From: Actinomadura kijaniata NBRC 14229
Lineage (GTDB): Bacteria > Actinomycetota > Actinomycetes > Streptosporangiales > Streptosporangiaceae
Direction of reading: 5' to 3'
Length of the DNA: 64,000 nucleotides
Assembly (NCBI RefSeq): GCF_001552175.1
Contig: NZ_BCQR01000004.1
Coordinates: 62,001 to 126,000 of the forward strand
The notes under the pieces were generated by a model, which searched no databases, was not told where the DNA came from, and saw nothing but the letters and a program-made list of their open reading frames with translations. The translations under genes and the position numbers were made by a program. Below are positions 51,087-59,720 of the stretch, in pieces. Within the stretch, counting starts at the first letter, position 1; each line of letters starts with the position of its first letter.

Positions 51087-51731
51087 TCAGGACCGGCCCG
51101 CGGGCCCGTCCGACAGAGCGGTACGCGCGAAGGCCAGCAGATGTTCACGCATCGCCCCGGCCTCCCGCGGGTCGTCGAGGTCGACGCCGATGAGCGCGCC
51201 GATCTGCGGCAGCGCCAGCGGCATCATGGCCAGGGCCTTCAGCGCCAGCATCGTGTGCGCGACCCGGGGCGACCGCTCCTCGCCGAGGGCCTCGGCGAGC
51301 GCGTCCACGCGGCTCCCGCACAGCTCGACCCGCCACTGCCGGTCGGGCAGGTCGTCGGTGCGGTCGTGCAGCGACTCCCACATCAGCAGGCGCAGCAGGT
51401 CGGGGTGCTCGCGGTAGTAGTCGAACAGCCGTCCCACGTACTCCACCGGCCCGTCGTCACCGGGACCGGCGGTCACCCGGGCGAAGTCGTCCAGGGCGCG
51501 CTTGACGACCGCGTCGAAGAGCTTCTCCTTGCTGCCGAAGTAGCCGTAGATCCGCTCCTTGTTGACCCCGGCGCGGCGGGCGATGCGGTCCACGCGGGCC
51601 CCGGCGACGCCGTGCTGGGCGAACTCGTCGTGGGCGGCGGCCAGCAGCGCCTCCTTGGTGGCGGCGGCGCGGGCGGAGTCGGCGGGCTCGGCGGGCCTCG
51701 CGTCGGCGTGCTTCGGCATGTGCCGCATCAT
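51087..51731 (-). CDS. TetR-family repressor
   Basis: 214 residues if started at ATG 51731 (51728 and 51719 are alternatives). The N-terminal HTH reads TKEALLAAAHDEFAQHG, VDRIARRAGVNKERIYGYFGSKEKLF, the classic TetR pattern. The C-terminal ligand domain contains VGRLFDYYREHPDLLRLLMW and TMLALKALAMMPLALP. It is divergent from an MFS exporter, with two tandem palindromes in the 64-bp gap, so it most likely represses both genes until a drug-like ligand binds. Confidence 0.94.
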   Translation of the reverse strand: MMRHMPKHADARPAEPADSARAAATKEALLAAAHDEFAQHGVAGARVDRIARRAGVNKERIYGYFGSKEKLFDAVVKRALDDFARVTAGPGDDGPVEYVGRLFDYYREHPDLLRLLMWESLHDRTDDLPDRQWRVELCGSRVDALAEALGEERSPRVAHTMLALKALAMMPLALPQIGALIGVDLDDPREAGAMREHLLAFARTALSDGPAGRS

Positions 51732-51742
51732 AGCCGATCGAT

Positions 51743-51775
51743 AACCAACCGGTTGGTTGACATCCAACCGGTTGG
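51743..51775. promoter_or_regulatory. Tandem palindromic operators between tetR and MFS genes
   Basis: AACCAACCGGTTGGTT (51743-51758) is a perfect 16-bp palindrome. CCAACCGGTTGG (51764-51775) is a second copy of the 12-bp core, with centres 19 bp apart, about two helical turns. They lie just upstream of the MFS -10 candidate TAATGT (51781-51786), which ends eight nt before its ATG. Confidence 0.85.
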
Positions 51776-51794
51776 TTGGCTAATGTCCCGCGGC

Positions 51795-52985
51795 ATGACG
51801 CAGGTACTGAACCCCCCGCTCCCCCTGGCCCGCCCCGCGGCGGGCCCCGCGCCGTTCGGCCGCACCGCCGCGGTCTTCTCGTTCACGGCGCTGCTGGCGA
51901 CCGGCCAGCTCTACGGGCTGATCCCGCTGGTGGACGCGATGGCGGAGCGGTGGCACACCACCCCCGCCGCCGTGACCTGGCTGATGACGGTCTACGGCTT
52001 CGGCTACGCGGCCGGGTTCCTGCTGTTCGGGCCGTTGTCGGACCGGTACGGCCGCCGCCGCGTGATCGTCACCGGGGTCGCGGGCGCGGCCGTGCTGACG
52101 GCGGCGCTGGCCGCCGCGCCCGGGTTCGGCGTCGCGCTGGCGCTGCGCGTGGCGCAGGGCATGGCGATGGGCGCGTTCCCGCCGGTGGCGATGGCCTATG
52201 TCGGCGAGCGGATCGAGCCGCGCCGCCGCCTGGTCACGGTGACGGCGATGACCACCGGTTTCCTGGCCGCCGCCGCGATCGCGCAGGTCGCGGCGCAGGC
52301 GGTGGCCGGGTACGGCTGGCGATGGTTCTTCGTGGCGGGGGCCGCGCTGTTCGCGCTGGCGGCGGTGGCGCTGCACCGGGTGATGCTGCCGGACGCGCCG
52401 GACGCCGGGCGCTCCCCGCTGGACGCCTACCGGGCGATGCCGTCGCTGCTGGTCTCCCGCGACCTGCGGCTGATCTACGCGGCGGTGCCGACCGTGCTGA
52501 CCGGGTTCGTGGCGGTGTTCACCGGGCTCCAGCTCACCGGCGTCACCGGCCTGCTGGGGCTGCGCGCCAGCGGCCTGCCGGTGATCCTGGCGGTGCCGTT
52601 CCTGATGCCGCTGCTGGCCCGGGTGAACGCCCCGCTGCGCGCCGGGCTGGCCCTGGCCCTGGCGGGCGCGGCGGCGCTGCTCACCGGCCTGCTGACGCCC
52701 GGCACGGCCGGGCTGGCGGTGCTGCTGATGCTGCTGACCGCCGGGGTCGCCGTCGCCGCGCCCAGCCTGATCGACACGATCGGCGCCCGCGCCGGGGCGG
52801 CGCGCGGTCCGGCCAGCTCGCTGTTCACCGCCCTGCTGTTCGTGGGCGCGAGCCTCGGCCCCCAGCTCGCCGGGGCGCTCACCGGCGGCGGCCTGGCCCC
52901 GCTGTCCTACGCGCTGGCGGCCCTGTTCGGGGCGGGCGCGCTGCTGCTGGCGCTCACCGCCCGGAGCGCGTCACAGGCCGCGTAG
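51795..52985 (+). CDS. MFS multidrug-type efflux transporter
   Basis: 396 residues from ATG 51795; an in-frame ATG at 51783 lies within the -10 hexamer, so 51795 is preferred. Twelve membrane helices, with the MFS loop motif GPLSDRYGRRRVIVTG between helices 2 and 3, and RVAQGMAMGAFPPVAMAYVGE near helix 4. Export of toxic compounds is the usual role. The divergent TetR gene and tandem operators imply ligand-induced expression. Its 3' end overlaps the convergent PBP gene by 15 nt. Confidence 0.93.
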   Translation: MTQVLNPPLPLARPAAGPAPFGRTAAVFSFTALLATGQLYGLIPLVDAMAERWHTTPAAVTWLMTVYGFGYAAGFLLFGPLSDRYGRRRVIVTGVAGAAVLTAALAAAPGFGVALALRVAQGMAMGAFPPVAMAYVGERIEPRRRLVTVTAMTTGFLAAAAIAQVAAQAVAGYGWRWFFVAGAALFALAAVALHRVMLPDAPDAGRSPLDAYRAMPSLLVSRDLRLIYAAVPTVLTGFVAVFTGLQLTGVTGLLGLRASGLPVILAVPFLMPLLARVNAPLRAGLALALAGAAALLTGLLTPGTAGLAVLLMLLTAGVAVAAPSLIDTIGARAGAARGPASSLFTALLFVGASLGPQLAGALTGGGLAPLSYALAALFGAGALLLALTARSASQAA

Positions 52986-54530
52986 GAAGCGCGCCGCGAC
53001 CGGCACCGCCACCTTGGGACCTGAGCCGCCCCCGGCGACGAACACCGCGAACGCCACGTCGCCGCGGAAGCCGATGAACCAGGCGTGGGAGTCCCCGCCG
53101 TCGCCGACCTCCGCCGTTCCCGTCTTGCCCGCCGTTCCCGCCGGGAGCCCGGCCCGCGCGGCGGTGCCCTCGGTGACGACCGCGCGCATCATGTCCCGCA
53201 GCGCCGCCGCGCCCGGCACCGGGCGCGGCGGCGCCGTCCGCCCGTCGGCCCTGCGCAGGCTCCGCGCCTCCAGCAGGCGCGGCGAACGCCGGGAGCCGTC
53301 CGCCACGGCCGCCGCGACCGTGGCCATCAGCAGCGGGGTGGCCTGGACGCGGCCCTGGCCGATCGCCGACTCGGCCAGCTCGGCGCCCTCGCCGGTCTCG
53401 GGGAAGTCGCTGTAGGCCGAGGCCGCGCCGGGCCACAGCCGTTCGCCGAACCCGAACGCCCCGGCCGCCGACGCCAGCCCCGCCGCCCGGCTCCGGCCGA
53501 CGGTCAGGGTCGCGAACGTGGTGTTGCAGGACTCGGCGAACGCCCGGCGCAGCGTGGTGCGGCCCAGCGACGTCCCCTCGTGGTTGGTGATGGTGCGCTG
53601 CGCGGCGACGGCGCGGGCCGGGCAGTCCACCGCGCTGCCCCCGCCCATCCCCCGGCCCAGCAGCGCGGCGGCGCTCACCACCTTGAACGTGGAACCCGGC
53701 GGGTACAGGTTGACGAACGCGCCCTGCCCGCCGAGGGTGTCGGCGATCCCGAGGATCTCCCCGGTGGACGGGCGCAGCGCCACGACCGCGCCGTCGCCGG
53801 GCGCGCCCCGCAGCGCCTTCTCGGCGGCGGCCTGCACGTCCGGGTCGATGGTGGTGCGGACCTTCTCGCCGCGCGGCGCGCCCAGCAGCTTCAGCCGCCG
53901 GAACTCCCCTCCGGACTTGTCGCGCACCTCGACCGCCCAGGCGGTGGCGGGCCCGGACTCCCCGTCCTCCCCGTCCGCCGTGTCGTAGCGGTCGGTGAGG
54001 TCGGTCAGGTAGGGCGCGAGCGGCCCGTCGCCGGACAGCGTCCCCCCGTCGCGGGCGGTGAACGTGACGGGCCGCACCTGGACCTGCCACAGCCGCCACT
54101 CCGCCGGGCCCTTGAGCCCGGGGTACAGCGCGTCGGGCGTCCAGGCCACCCGCCAGCGGCCCGAGCGGCGGTCCAGCCGCAGCGTCGACCGGAAGCGCCA
54201 CGATCCGTGCCCGCCGACGTTCCGGTCGGCGGTGAACTCGACGCGCGCGGTGTCGCCCTGCCGCGTGACCGGCCCCGGTTCCAGCGCCACCGAGTAGACG
54301 GTCAGGCCGCGCACCATCGCCCGGTGCTGGTCGGCGAAGTCGGCGGGCGGCCGGGCGACGAGCTCGGCCATCTCGTCCAACGCCCCGCGCCGCCAGGCGG
54401 CGAAGTAGTCGCGCGCGACCTGCTCGGGGCCCTTCTCGCGGCCCTCCCGCACCACGTGGGCCGCCCCCAGCCCGCCCGTGAGGACCACGGCCAGCGTTCC
54501 CGCCAGCCCCGCAACGCCCCGCGCCCGCAT
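52971..54530 (-). CDS. Class B-type penicillin-binding protein (transpeptidase)
   Basis: 519 residues from ATG 54530 with GGGAGGG upstream. An N-terminal signal anchor (AGLAGTLAVVLTGGLGAAH) is followed by an NTF2-like (MecA_N) domain: VARDYFAAWRRGALDEM to about residue 140. The transpeptidase domain carries PPGSTFKVVSA (catalytic Ser/Lys), ESCNTTFA (SxN) and AGKTGTAEVG (KTG). It crosslinks peptidoglycan outside the membrane and binds beta-lactams. Actinomycetes have several such MecA-like class B PBPs, some tied to beta-lactam tolerance or sporulation. No partner gene is nearby. Confidence 0.94.
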   Translation of the reverse strand: MRARGVAGLAGTLAVVLTGGLGAAHVVREGREKGPEQVARDYFAAWRRGALDEMAELVARPPADFADQHRAMVRGLTVYSVALEPGPVTRQGDTARVEFTADRNVGGHGSWRFRSTLRLDRRSGRWRVAWTPDALYPGLKGPAEWRLWQVQVRPVTFTARDGGTLSGDGPLAPYLTDLTDRYDTADGEDGESGPATAWAVEVRDKSGGEFRRLKLLGAPRGEKVRTTIDPDVQAAAEKALRGAPGDGAVVALRPSTGEILGIADTLGGQGAFVNLYPPGSTFKVVSAAALLGRGMGGGSAVDCPARAVAAQRTITNHEGTSLGRTTLRRAFAESCNTTFATLTVGRSRAAGLASAAGAFGFGERLWPGAASAYSDFPETGEGAELAESAIGQGRVQATPLLMATVAAAVADGSRRSPRLLEARSLRRADGRTAPPRPVPGAAALRDMMRAVVTEGTAARAGLPAGTAGKTGTAEVGDGGDSHAWFIGFRGDVAFAVFVAGGGSGPKVAVPVAARFLRGL

Positions 54531-54961
54531 CCACGCCCTCCCGCCCGAGATCCGGGGGGATCATCCCACCGGGCACCGGGCAAGCCCAGACATCGCCATA
54601 TTCCGGTTTGGGGCTGGCGTCCCTGGATGGGGGACTTATTCCGTTCTGATCTGTCCCTTAAGTCCGGTTTAACGGGCGTGCCGTCGGTTCCGGAGCGTTC
54701 TAACTTCGGAGGCGCATCACCGAAAGGCCGGGGTCGCGCCCGGCGTCCTCCGTCCGCGTCCGGTCCACTGCCCGCCGTCCCCGCCAGGCGCCCGCCTCCG
54801 GTTCTCCCCCAGAGGAGGGTTCGGGGACGGCTCCACCTCCGGGCCGCCGCGGAACCGGTTTCCGGAGACGCCGGCGCGGCCCCCTCGGGACGCCGGTTCC
54901 GGGGCGGGGCCCCGACATCGGCGCGGACGGGGCCCCGCCCCGGAACCGGCGCGCTGGGCCC
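54531..54961. other. Intergenic region with a long GC hairpin
   Basis: About 430 bases between two minus-strand genes. The distal part holds the 23-bp terminator of the unknown gene (54891-54951). The rest should contain the PBP promoter, for which TATGGC near 54600 on the minus strand is a weak -10 candidate. No coding signal was found. Confidence 0.5.
54891..54951 (-). terminator. 23-bp perfect inverted repeat
   Basis: The left arm 54891-54913 (starting CGCCGGTTCCGGGGC) and right arm 54929-54951 (GGGGCCCCGCCCCGG onward) are perfect complements with a 15-nt loop. It lies 10 nt downstream of the stop at 54962 on the minus strand. Confidence 0.8.
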
Positions 54962-55786
54962 TCAGCTGGTCCACGGCAGCCGCAGCGCCTCCAGCTCGGG
55001 ATCGGCCAGCAGGTCCTCCACCAGCGGCGTGGGACCGGACACCTTGGTCCCCCACAGGTCCCAGTCGCAGTAGACCACCCACGAGCGGTCCTCCGCCCAC
55101 AGGTTCGACGGGCAGCTGTTCACCGCCGGATGGTCGTACAGCGCCCCGGCGTCGCCCAGCCGCCCGGCCAGCACGGTCTCCTCGTCCCATTCGGCGGTCA
55201 CCAGCGGGCAGTAGTAGGCCAGGCAGCGGGTGTCGGGCCCGGCCGGGCTGTGCCGTTCCAGCACCCCCATCAGCCGGTGCCAGCCCTCCCGGTCCAGGCA
55301 TCCCTCGGCGGGCGGCGCCACGGCCGCCGACCAGCTCCCCGTCGGGTGCGCCCGCCGCAGGCAGCGGTGGCCGGGCAGCTCCCCCTCCGGCACCACCGGC
55401 TCCCCGAACCCGCGCGCCAGCTCCGCCCACCGCAGCCGCCGCCAGCCCGCCCCCGGATGCCCGCTGCGGCCCAGCTCGGTGCCGGTGACGACCAGGCCCT
55501 CCAGCAGGTCCCCCAGGTCCCGGCCCGGCTCGGCGCCCGGTTCGGCGCCCGGCTCGGCCCCGGGGTCGGGCTCGGCGAGCCCGGCCGCGCGGATCGACCG
55601 GTGCAGGTCGTCGTGGGTGGTGGTGACCAGGCCCTCCCGCCACACGTACATGGCGTGCAGCAGCCACACCGCGTCGGGGCCGCGGGGCGGCTCGAAGCCC
55701 GAGTAGCAGTGGTCGGGGTCCAGCTCGTTCAGCCAGGCCACGGCCGTACCGGGGACCGGCGTCCAGGTGCCTTCGACGTCCGCCAT
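54962..55786 (-). CDS. Actinobacterial protein of unknown function
   Basis: 274 residues from ATG 55786. No signal or membrane segment. The N-terminal half begins TWTPVPGTAVAWLNELDPDHC and contains DAVWLLHAMYVWREGL; a short repeat (PGAEPGAEPGAEPG) follows. The C-terminal half is rich in Trp and Cys (CLAYYCPLVTAEWDEE, NSCPSNLWAEDRSWVVYCDW) and ends in a helical LVEDLLADPELEALRL. I do not recognise a family. A monocistronic gene flanked by a strong terminator. Confidence 0.75.
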   Translation of the reverse strand: MADVEGTWTPVPGTAVAWLNELDPDHCYSGFEPPRGPDAVWLLHAMYVWREGLVTTTHDDLHRSIRAAGLAEPDPGAEPGAEPGAEPGRDLGDLLEGLVVTGTELGRSGHPGAGWRRLRWAELARGFGEPVVPEGELPGHRCLRRAHPTGSWSAAVAPPAEGCLDREGWHRLMGVLERHSPAGPDTRCLAYYCPLVTAEWDEETVLAGRLGDAGALYDHPAVNSCPSNLWAEDRSWVVYCDWDLWGTKVSGPTPLVEDLLADPELEALRLPWTS

Positions 55787-55941
55787 GCCTCGATCCTGCC
55801 ATCACCGGCCCCGGCGCGGGCGGTCGGCGTCCCGACGAGTTCCCGGACCGTTCCGGGACGGTCCGTTACGGCCCCGCCCCCCATCCTCTCTATGATCGTC
55901 GTTCACCCTGACGAAACCCCGAGAGCGGAGAAGGGACCCGA

Positions 55942-56817
55942 GTGCGTCACGTCCGGTCCGTCCTGGTGGCGGGCGCCGTCGCCGTCGCCGCCGCCGCGTG
56001 CGGGCTCGTCCCCTTCGGTCCGGACGCCGCGCCGCGCCCCCGCCCCAAGCCGCTGCCGCCGCCCGCGACCGAGGCCGTCTACCTCGTCCACGGCGTCCAG
56101 TGGGACGGCACCTCCGACTGCGCCAAGACCTGGCGCGTCACGCTCGGCGAGCTGCGCCGCCACGGCTTCCGGGGGGAGATCGTCACCTGGGGCTACTACC
56201 GGGACGACACCAACTGCACCCGCGTCGTCCCCGGCACCCGCGACACCCCGCTCAAGGAGCTGTCCCGCCAGCTCGCCTGGGACATCTACCGCAACCACAC
56301 CAGCCGGGGACGGCCGGTCGCGGTCCTCGGGCACTCCATGGGCGGGCTCGTCGCGGCCGCCGCCGTCGCCGGGGTGCGGAAGTACGGCGGCAGGTCCCCC
56401 GCGTGGCCGCCCTCCCTGCGCGTCCGCAACGCCGTCTCGCTCGCCGCCCCCTACCAGGGGATGAAGTGCCGCTTCGCCTACAAGCAGTGCGGGGACCTGC
56501 GCAAGGGCAGCCCCTTCCTGCGCTGGCTGGCCACGGTCCCGCACCCGCAGGGGGAGGGCGGCACCGACTGGACGCTGTTCTCCGCCGAGGACGACGGGCC
56601 CGTCAAGGTGCCGTCGGCGCTCGCCGCCCGCGCCCGCCACAAGATCACCTACCTGCGGGGCCAGGGCGTCGGCCACACCCGCGTCCGCAACCTCGGCGGC
56701 CCGGCTCCCTACCGGCTGCGCTACTCGCACACCTGGGGCGGCGACGTCCGGGAGACCGCCGACGGCATGTCGCCCATGCGCCAGGCCGCCCACGCGCTCT
56801 ACTCGACCGACTACTGA
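55942..56817 (+). CDS. Secreted alpha/beta-hydrolase (lipase-like) lipoprotein
   Basis: 291 residues from GTG 55942 with GGAGAAGGGA upstream. The N-terminal hydrophobic segment ends AVAAAACG, a weak lipobox, so lipid anchoring is possible. Alpha/beta-hydrolase features: VYLVHGVQWDG (oxyanion region), nucleophile elbow VLGHSMGGLVAAA, and a late His in YSHTWGGDV. Four Cys could form disulfides (SDCAKTW, TNCTRV, MKCRFAYKQCG). Similar to triacylglycerol lipase/PGAP1-like proteins. The substrate is unknown. Convergent with pimB. Confidence 0.88.
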   Translation: MRHVRSVLVAGAVAVAAAACGLVPFGPDAAPRPRPKPLPPPATEAVYLVHGVQWDGTSDCAKTWRVTLGELRRHGFRGEIVTWGYYRDDTNCTRVVPGTRDTPLKELSRQLAWDIYRNHTSRGRPVAVLGHSMGGLVAAAAVAGVRKYGGRSPAWPPSLRVRNAVSLAAPYQGMKCRFAYKQCGDLRKGSPFLRWLATVPHPQGEGGTDWTLFSAEDDGPVKVPSALAARARHKITYLRGQGVGHTRVRNLGGPAPYRLRYSHTWGGDVRETADGMSPMRQAAHALYSTDY

Positions 56818-56836
56818 CCACCGGTCACTGTCGCGG

Positions 56837-57964
56837 CTACCGGTCCAGCAGGACGCCGAGGCGCTCGGCCTGGATCCCCCAGCGCCACTCGCGCTCCACC
56901 CACTCCCGGCCCCGCTCGCCCATCTTGCGGGCGCGGCCGGGATCGGTGAGCAGGTCGACCAGGGCCGCCGCGACGTCCGGCACCGAACGCCCCCGCACCA
57001 CCACCCCGGTCTCCCCGTCCAGCACCGCGTCCGGCGCGCCGCCCGAGTCGCCGGCCACCACCGGCAGCCCCGTCGCCGACGCCTCCAGGTACACGATCCC
57101 GAGGCCCTCGACGTCCAGGCCGCCGCGCCGGGTCCGGCACGGCATCGCGAACACGTCGCCCGCGTCGTAGTGGGCGGGCAGCTCCTCCCACGGCACGCTG
57201 CCGGTGAACACCACCGACCCGGCGACCCCGCGGTCGGCGGCCAGCCGCTCCAGGTCCGCCCGGTAGGGGCCGCCGCCGACCAGCAGCAGCGCCGCGTCCG
57301 GAACGGCCCGCAGCACGCGCGGCCAGGCGTGGACCAGCGCGTCCTGCCCCTTGCGGGGCACCAGCCGCGACACGCACACCACCACCGGACGCCCGGTCAG
57401 CCCGTGCCGCGCGCGGATCTCCTCGCCGCCCGCTCCGGCGCGGAAGACCGTCTCGTCCACGCCCGGGGCCAGCCGCGCCATCCGGGCGGCCGCCCGGGGC
57501 GACAGCGCCCGCGCCATCCGCGACCGGGTGTACTCCCCCAGGTACGTCAGCGTGTCCACGCCGTCGCCGATGCGCCGCAGCAGGCCCCGCGCCACCGGTA
57601 GCGACGCCCACCCCGCCTCGTGCCCGTGGGTGACCCCGACCAGCCGCCCGGCGCCCCGCCGCCGCAGCGCCGGGGCCAGCAGCCCCAGCGGGGCCGCCGC
57701 GCCGAACAGCACCGAGTCGCAGCCCTCCGCCGCCAGGATCTCCCCGGCGCGCCGCAGCACCGACGGCTCGGGGACCATCAGCGACGTCGGGTGCCGCACC
57801 ACCGGGAACGGCTGCGCGGCGTCGAACGCCGCCGCCCCCTTCCAGGCGGGCGCGTAGACCACCACCGAGCCCTCGGGGCGGCGCACCGCCAGGTTGTGCA
57901 CGAACGCCTGGATGCCGCCCGGCCGCGGGGGGAAGTCGTTGGTCACCACGAGCGTCTTGGTCAT
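56837..57964 (-). CDS. pimB: GDP-mannose-dependent mannosyltransferase (PimB type, GT4)
   Basis: 375 residues from ATG 57964; TATCCT ends seven nt upstream and includes GGGGGA between. It adds the second mannose to phosphatidylinositol mannoside. GT4 features: VVTNDFPPRPGGIQAFVHNLA (phosphate loop), VGVTHGHEAG, VVCVSRLVPRKGQDALV, and the nucleotide-sugar site GLDVEGLGIVYLEASATGLPVV (split: VEGLGIVYLEA, GLPVVAG). The position between fadD15 and the bc1 cluster equals that of mycobacterial Rv2188c. Complete and normal length. Confidence 0.92.
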   Translation of the reverse strand: MTKTLVVTNDFPPRPGGIQAFVHNLAVRRPEGSVVVYAPAWKGAAAFDAAQPFPVVRHPTSLMVPEPSVLRRAGEILAAEGCDSVLFGAAAPLGLLAPALRRRGAGRLVGVTHGHEAGWASLPVARGLLRRIGDGVDTLTYLGEYTRSRMARALSPRAAARMARLAPGVDETVFRAGAGGEEIRARHGLTGRPVVVCVSRLVPRKGQDALVHAWPRVLRAVPDAALLLVGGGPYRADLERLAADRGVAGSVVFTGSVPWEELPAHYDAGDVFAMPCRTRRGGLDVEGLGIVYLEASATGLPVVAGDSGGAPDAVLDGETGVVVRGRSVPDVAAALVDLLTDPGRARKMGERGREWVEREWRWGIQAERLGVLLDR

Positions 57965-58004
57965 TTCCCCCAGGATACGGGCGCCCCCGGCGGCGGACAC
58001 GCGA

Positions 58005-58040
58005 CGGGGCCCGTCACCGGTGTTCCGGTGACGGGCCCCG
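58005..58040 (-). terminator. 16-bp hairpin after qcrB
   Basis: CGGGGCCCGTCACCGG (58005-58020) and CCGGTGACGGGCCCCG (58025-58040) are perfect complements around TGTT, 18 nt after the qcrB stop on the minus strand, closing the respiratory operon. Confidence 0.8.
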
Positions 58041-58058
58041 CGCGTGGCGAACAGCGGA

Positions 58059-59720
58059 TCAGTGGCTGATCTGCTTGGGCTCCCTGCCCTCGACCTCGTG
58101 GCCGTCGTGGCCGCCGTGGCCGTTGCCGTCATGGCCGTGGTCGTGCTTCTCGACGGGGATGTCGTCGAACGTCCAGGCCCGCTGGAGGCGGGACCGCACG
58201 TAGCCCATCGGGCCCTTGCTGTTCGGCGCGGGGATGCCGTTGGCGTCCGCGGCCGGGGCCTGCTCCTTGGCCCGCTCCTTGGACAGCAGCACCGACATCT
58301 GCTCCTGGCTCGCCGGCTCGTGGCGCTCGGAGAACTTGCCGTCGGGCGACATCACGATGATGCCGCTCTCCACCCCGTGGGCCGCGATCGCCGCGTCCTT
58401 GCGCTGGAGACCCAGGCAGATCCGCTTGGTGATGATGTAGGCCAGCACCGGGGCGATGAACACCGTGAACCGGAAGAACCAGGTCGTGGCGAACAGCGAC
58501 AGGTGGAACCGCTCGGCCAGCACGTCGTTGGCGCCGGCCAGCCACAGCACGCCGTAGAAGGTGACGGCGGCCATGCCCACACCGGTGCGGACCGGGGCGT
58601 TGCGCGGACGGTCGTTGACGTTGTGGTGCCGCTTGTCGCCGGTCACCCACTGCTCCAGGAACGGCCAGATGGCCGCGCCGCCGAAGACGATGCCGAGCGG
58701 CAGCAGCGCCGGGATCAGCACGTTCAGGCTGAGCGTGTGGCCCGCGGCCGTGATCTCCCAGTTGGGCATGATGCGGAGGGAGCCCTCCAGGATGCCCATG
58801 TAGAAGTCGGGCTGCGACGCCGAGGAGATCGCCCCCGGGTCGTACGGGCCGAACAGCCAGATCGGGTTGATCTGGGCGAACGCGCCGAGCAGCGCCACCA
58901 CGCCGAAGGTGAACAGGAAGTAGGCGCCCGTCTTGGCCATGAAGACCGGGTAGAACGGGTAGCCGTAGACCTGCTTCTCGGTCTGCTTCTGCGTCGGCAT
59001 CGCGGTGTGCTTCTGGTGCCACATGATCATCATGTGCGCGGTCACCAGACCCAGGATGATGCCCGGGATCAGCAGCACGTGCAGCGTGAACAGGCGCGGG
59101 ATCAGGTCCCCGTAGTTGCCCTCGGGGAACTCACCGCCGAACAGGAACATCGAGATGTAGGTGCCCACCAGCGGGATCGACTGCGCCACGCCCTGGGTGA
59201 TGCGCAGACCGGTGCCCGACAGCAGGTCGTCCGGCAGCGAGTAGCCGAACAGGCCCTCCACCATGCCCAGCGTGAACATGCCGAGGCCGATGAGCCAGTT
59301 CAGCTCGCGCGGCTTGCGGTAGGCGCCGGTGAAGAACACCCGCAGCATGTGCGCCATGATCGACGCCATGAACAGGATCGCCGCCCAGTGGTGGATCTGC
59401 CGCATGAGCAGGCCGCCGCGGACGTCGAAGCTGATGTGCAGCGCCGAGGCGTAGGCCTCGGACATCTTCACGCCCTGAAGCTTCGTGTACGAGCCCTCGT
59501 AGTGGGTCTCCATCATGCTCGGGTGGAACCAGAGCGTCAGGAACGTGCCCGACAGCAGCAGGATGATGAAGCTGTACAGGGCGATCTCGCCCAGCATGAA
59601 CGACCAGTGGTCCGGGAAGACCTTCTTCAGGTTGCGGTTGAAGAAGGTGGTCGAGCCCAGCCGGTCGTCCAGGAAGTTCAGCGGCCCTGCGACCGCCTTG
59701 GGTGCCGTTGCCTCGCTCAT
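58059..59720 (-). CDS. qcrB: Cytochrome bc1 complex cytochrome b subunit
   Basis: 553 residues; ATG 59720 overlaps qcrA's stop (ATGA). It holds two b hemes and the quinol sites of the menaquinol:cytochrome c reductase. Features: HISFDVRGGLLMRQIHHWAA, MLRVFFTGAYRKPRELNW, GYSLPDDLLSGTGLRI, IPRLFTLHVLLIPGI, GPYDPGAISSASQPDFY and ANDVLAER. About nine helices, one more than the mitochondrial form, as usual in actinobacteria. The long C-terminal tail ends in a His/Asp/Gly cluster (HDHGHDGNGHGGHDGHE), an unusual metal-binding-like feature. Confidence 0.97.
   Translation of the reverse strand: MSEATAPKAVAGPLNFLDDRLGSTTFFNRNLKKVFPDHWSFMLGEIALYSFIILLLSGTFLTLWFHPSMMETHYEGSYTKLQGVKMSEAYASALHISFDVRGGLLMRQIHHWAAILFMASIMAHMLRVFFTGAYRKPRELNWLIGLGMFTLGMVEGLFGYSLPDDLLSGTGLRITQGVAQSIPLVGTYISMFLFGGEFPEGNYGDLIPRLFTLHVLLIPGIILGLVTAHMMIMWHQKHTAMPTQKQTEKQVYGYPFYPVFMAKTGAYFLFTFGVVALLGAFAQINPIWLFGPYDPGAISSASQPDFYMGILEGSLRIMPNWEITAAGHTLSLNVLIPALLPLGIVFGGAAIWPFLEQWVTGDKRHHNVNDRPRNAPVRTGVGMAAVTFYGVLWLAGANDVLAERFHLSLFATTWFFRFTVFIAPVLAYIITKRICLGLQRKDAAIAAHGVESGIIVMSPDGKFSERHEPASQEQMSVLLSKERAKEQAPAADANGIPAPNSKGPMGYVRSRLQRAWTFDDIPVEKHDHGHDGNGHGGHDGHEVEGREPKQISH

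Noticed and set aside
50463..51794. 440-codon N-terminal extension of the MFS gene
   Set aside because: It would cross the M23-like and TetR genes and the operator region. The MFS fold starts just after 51795.
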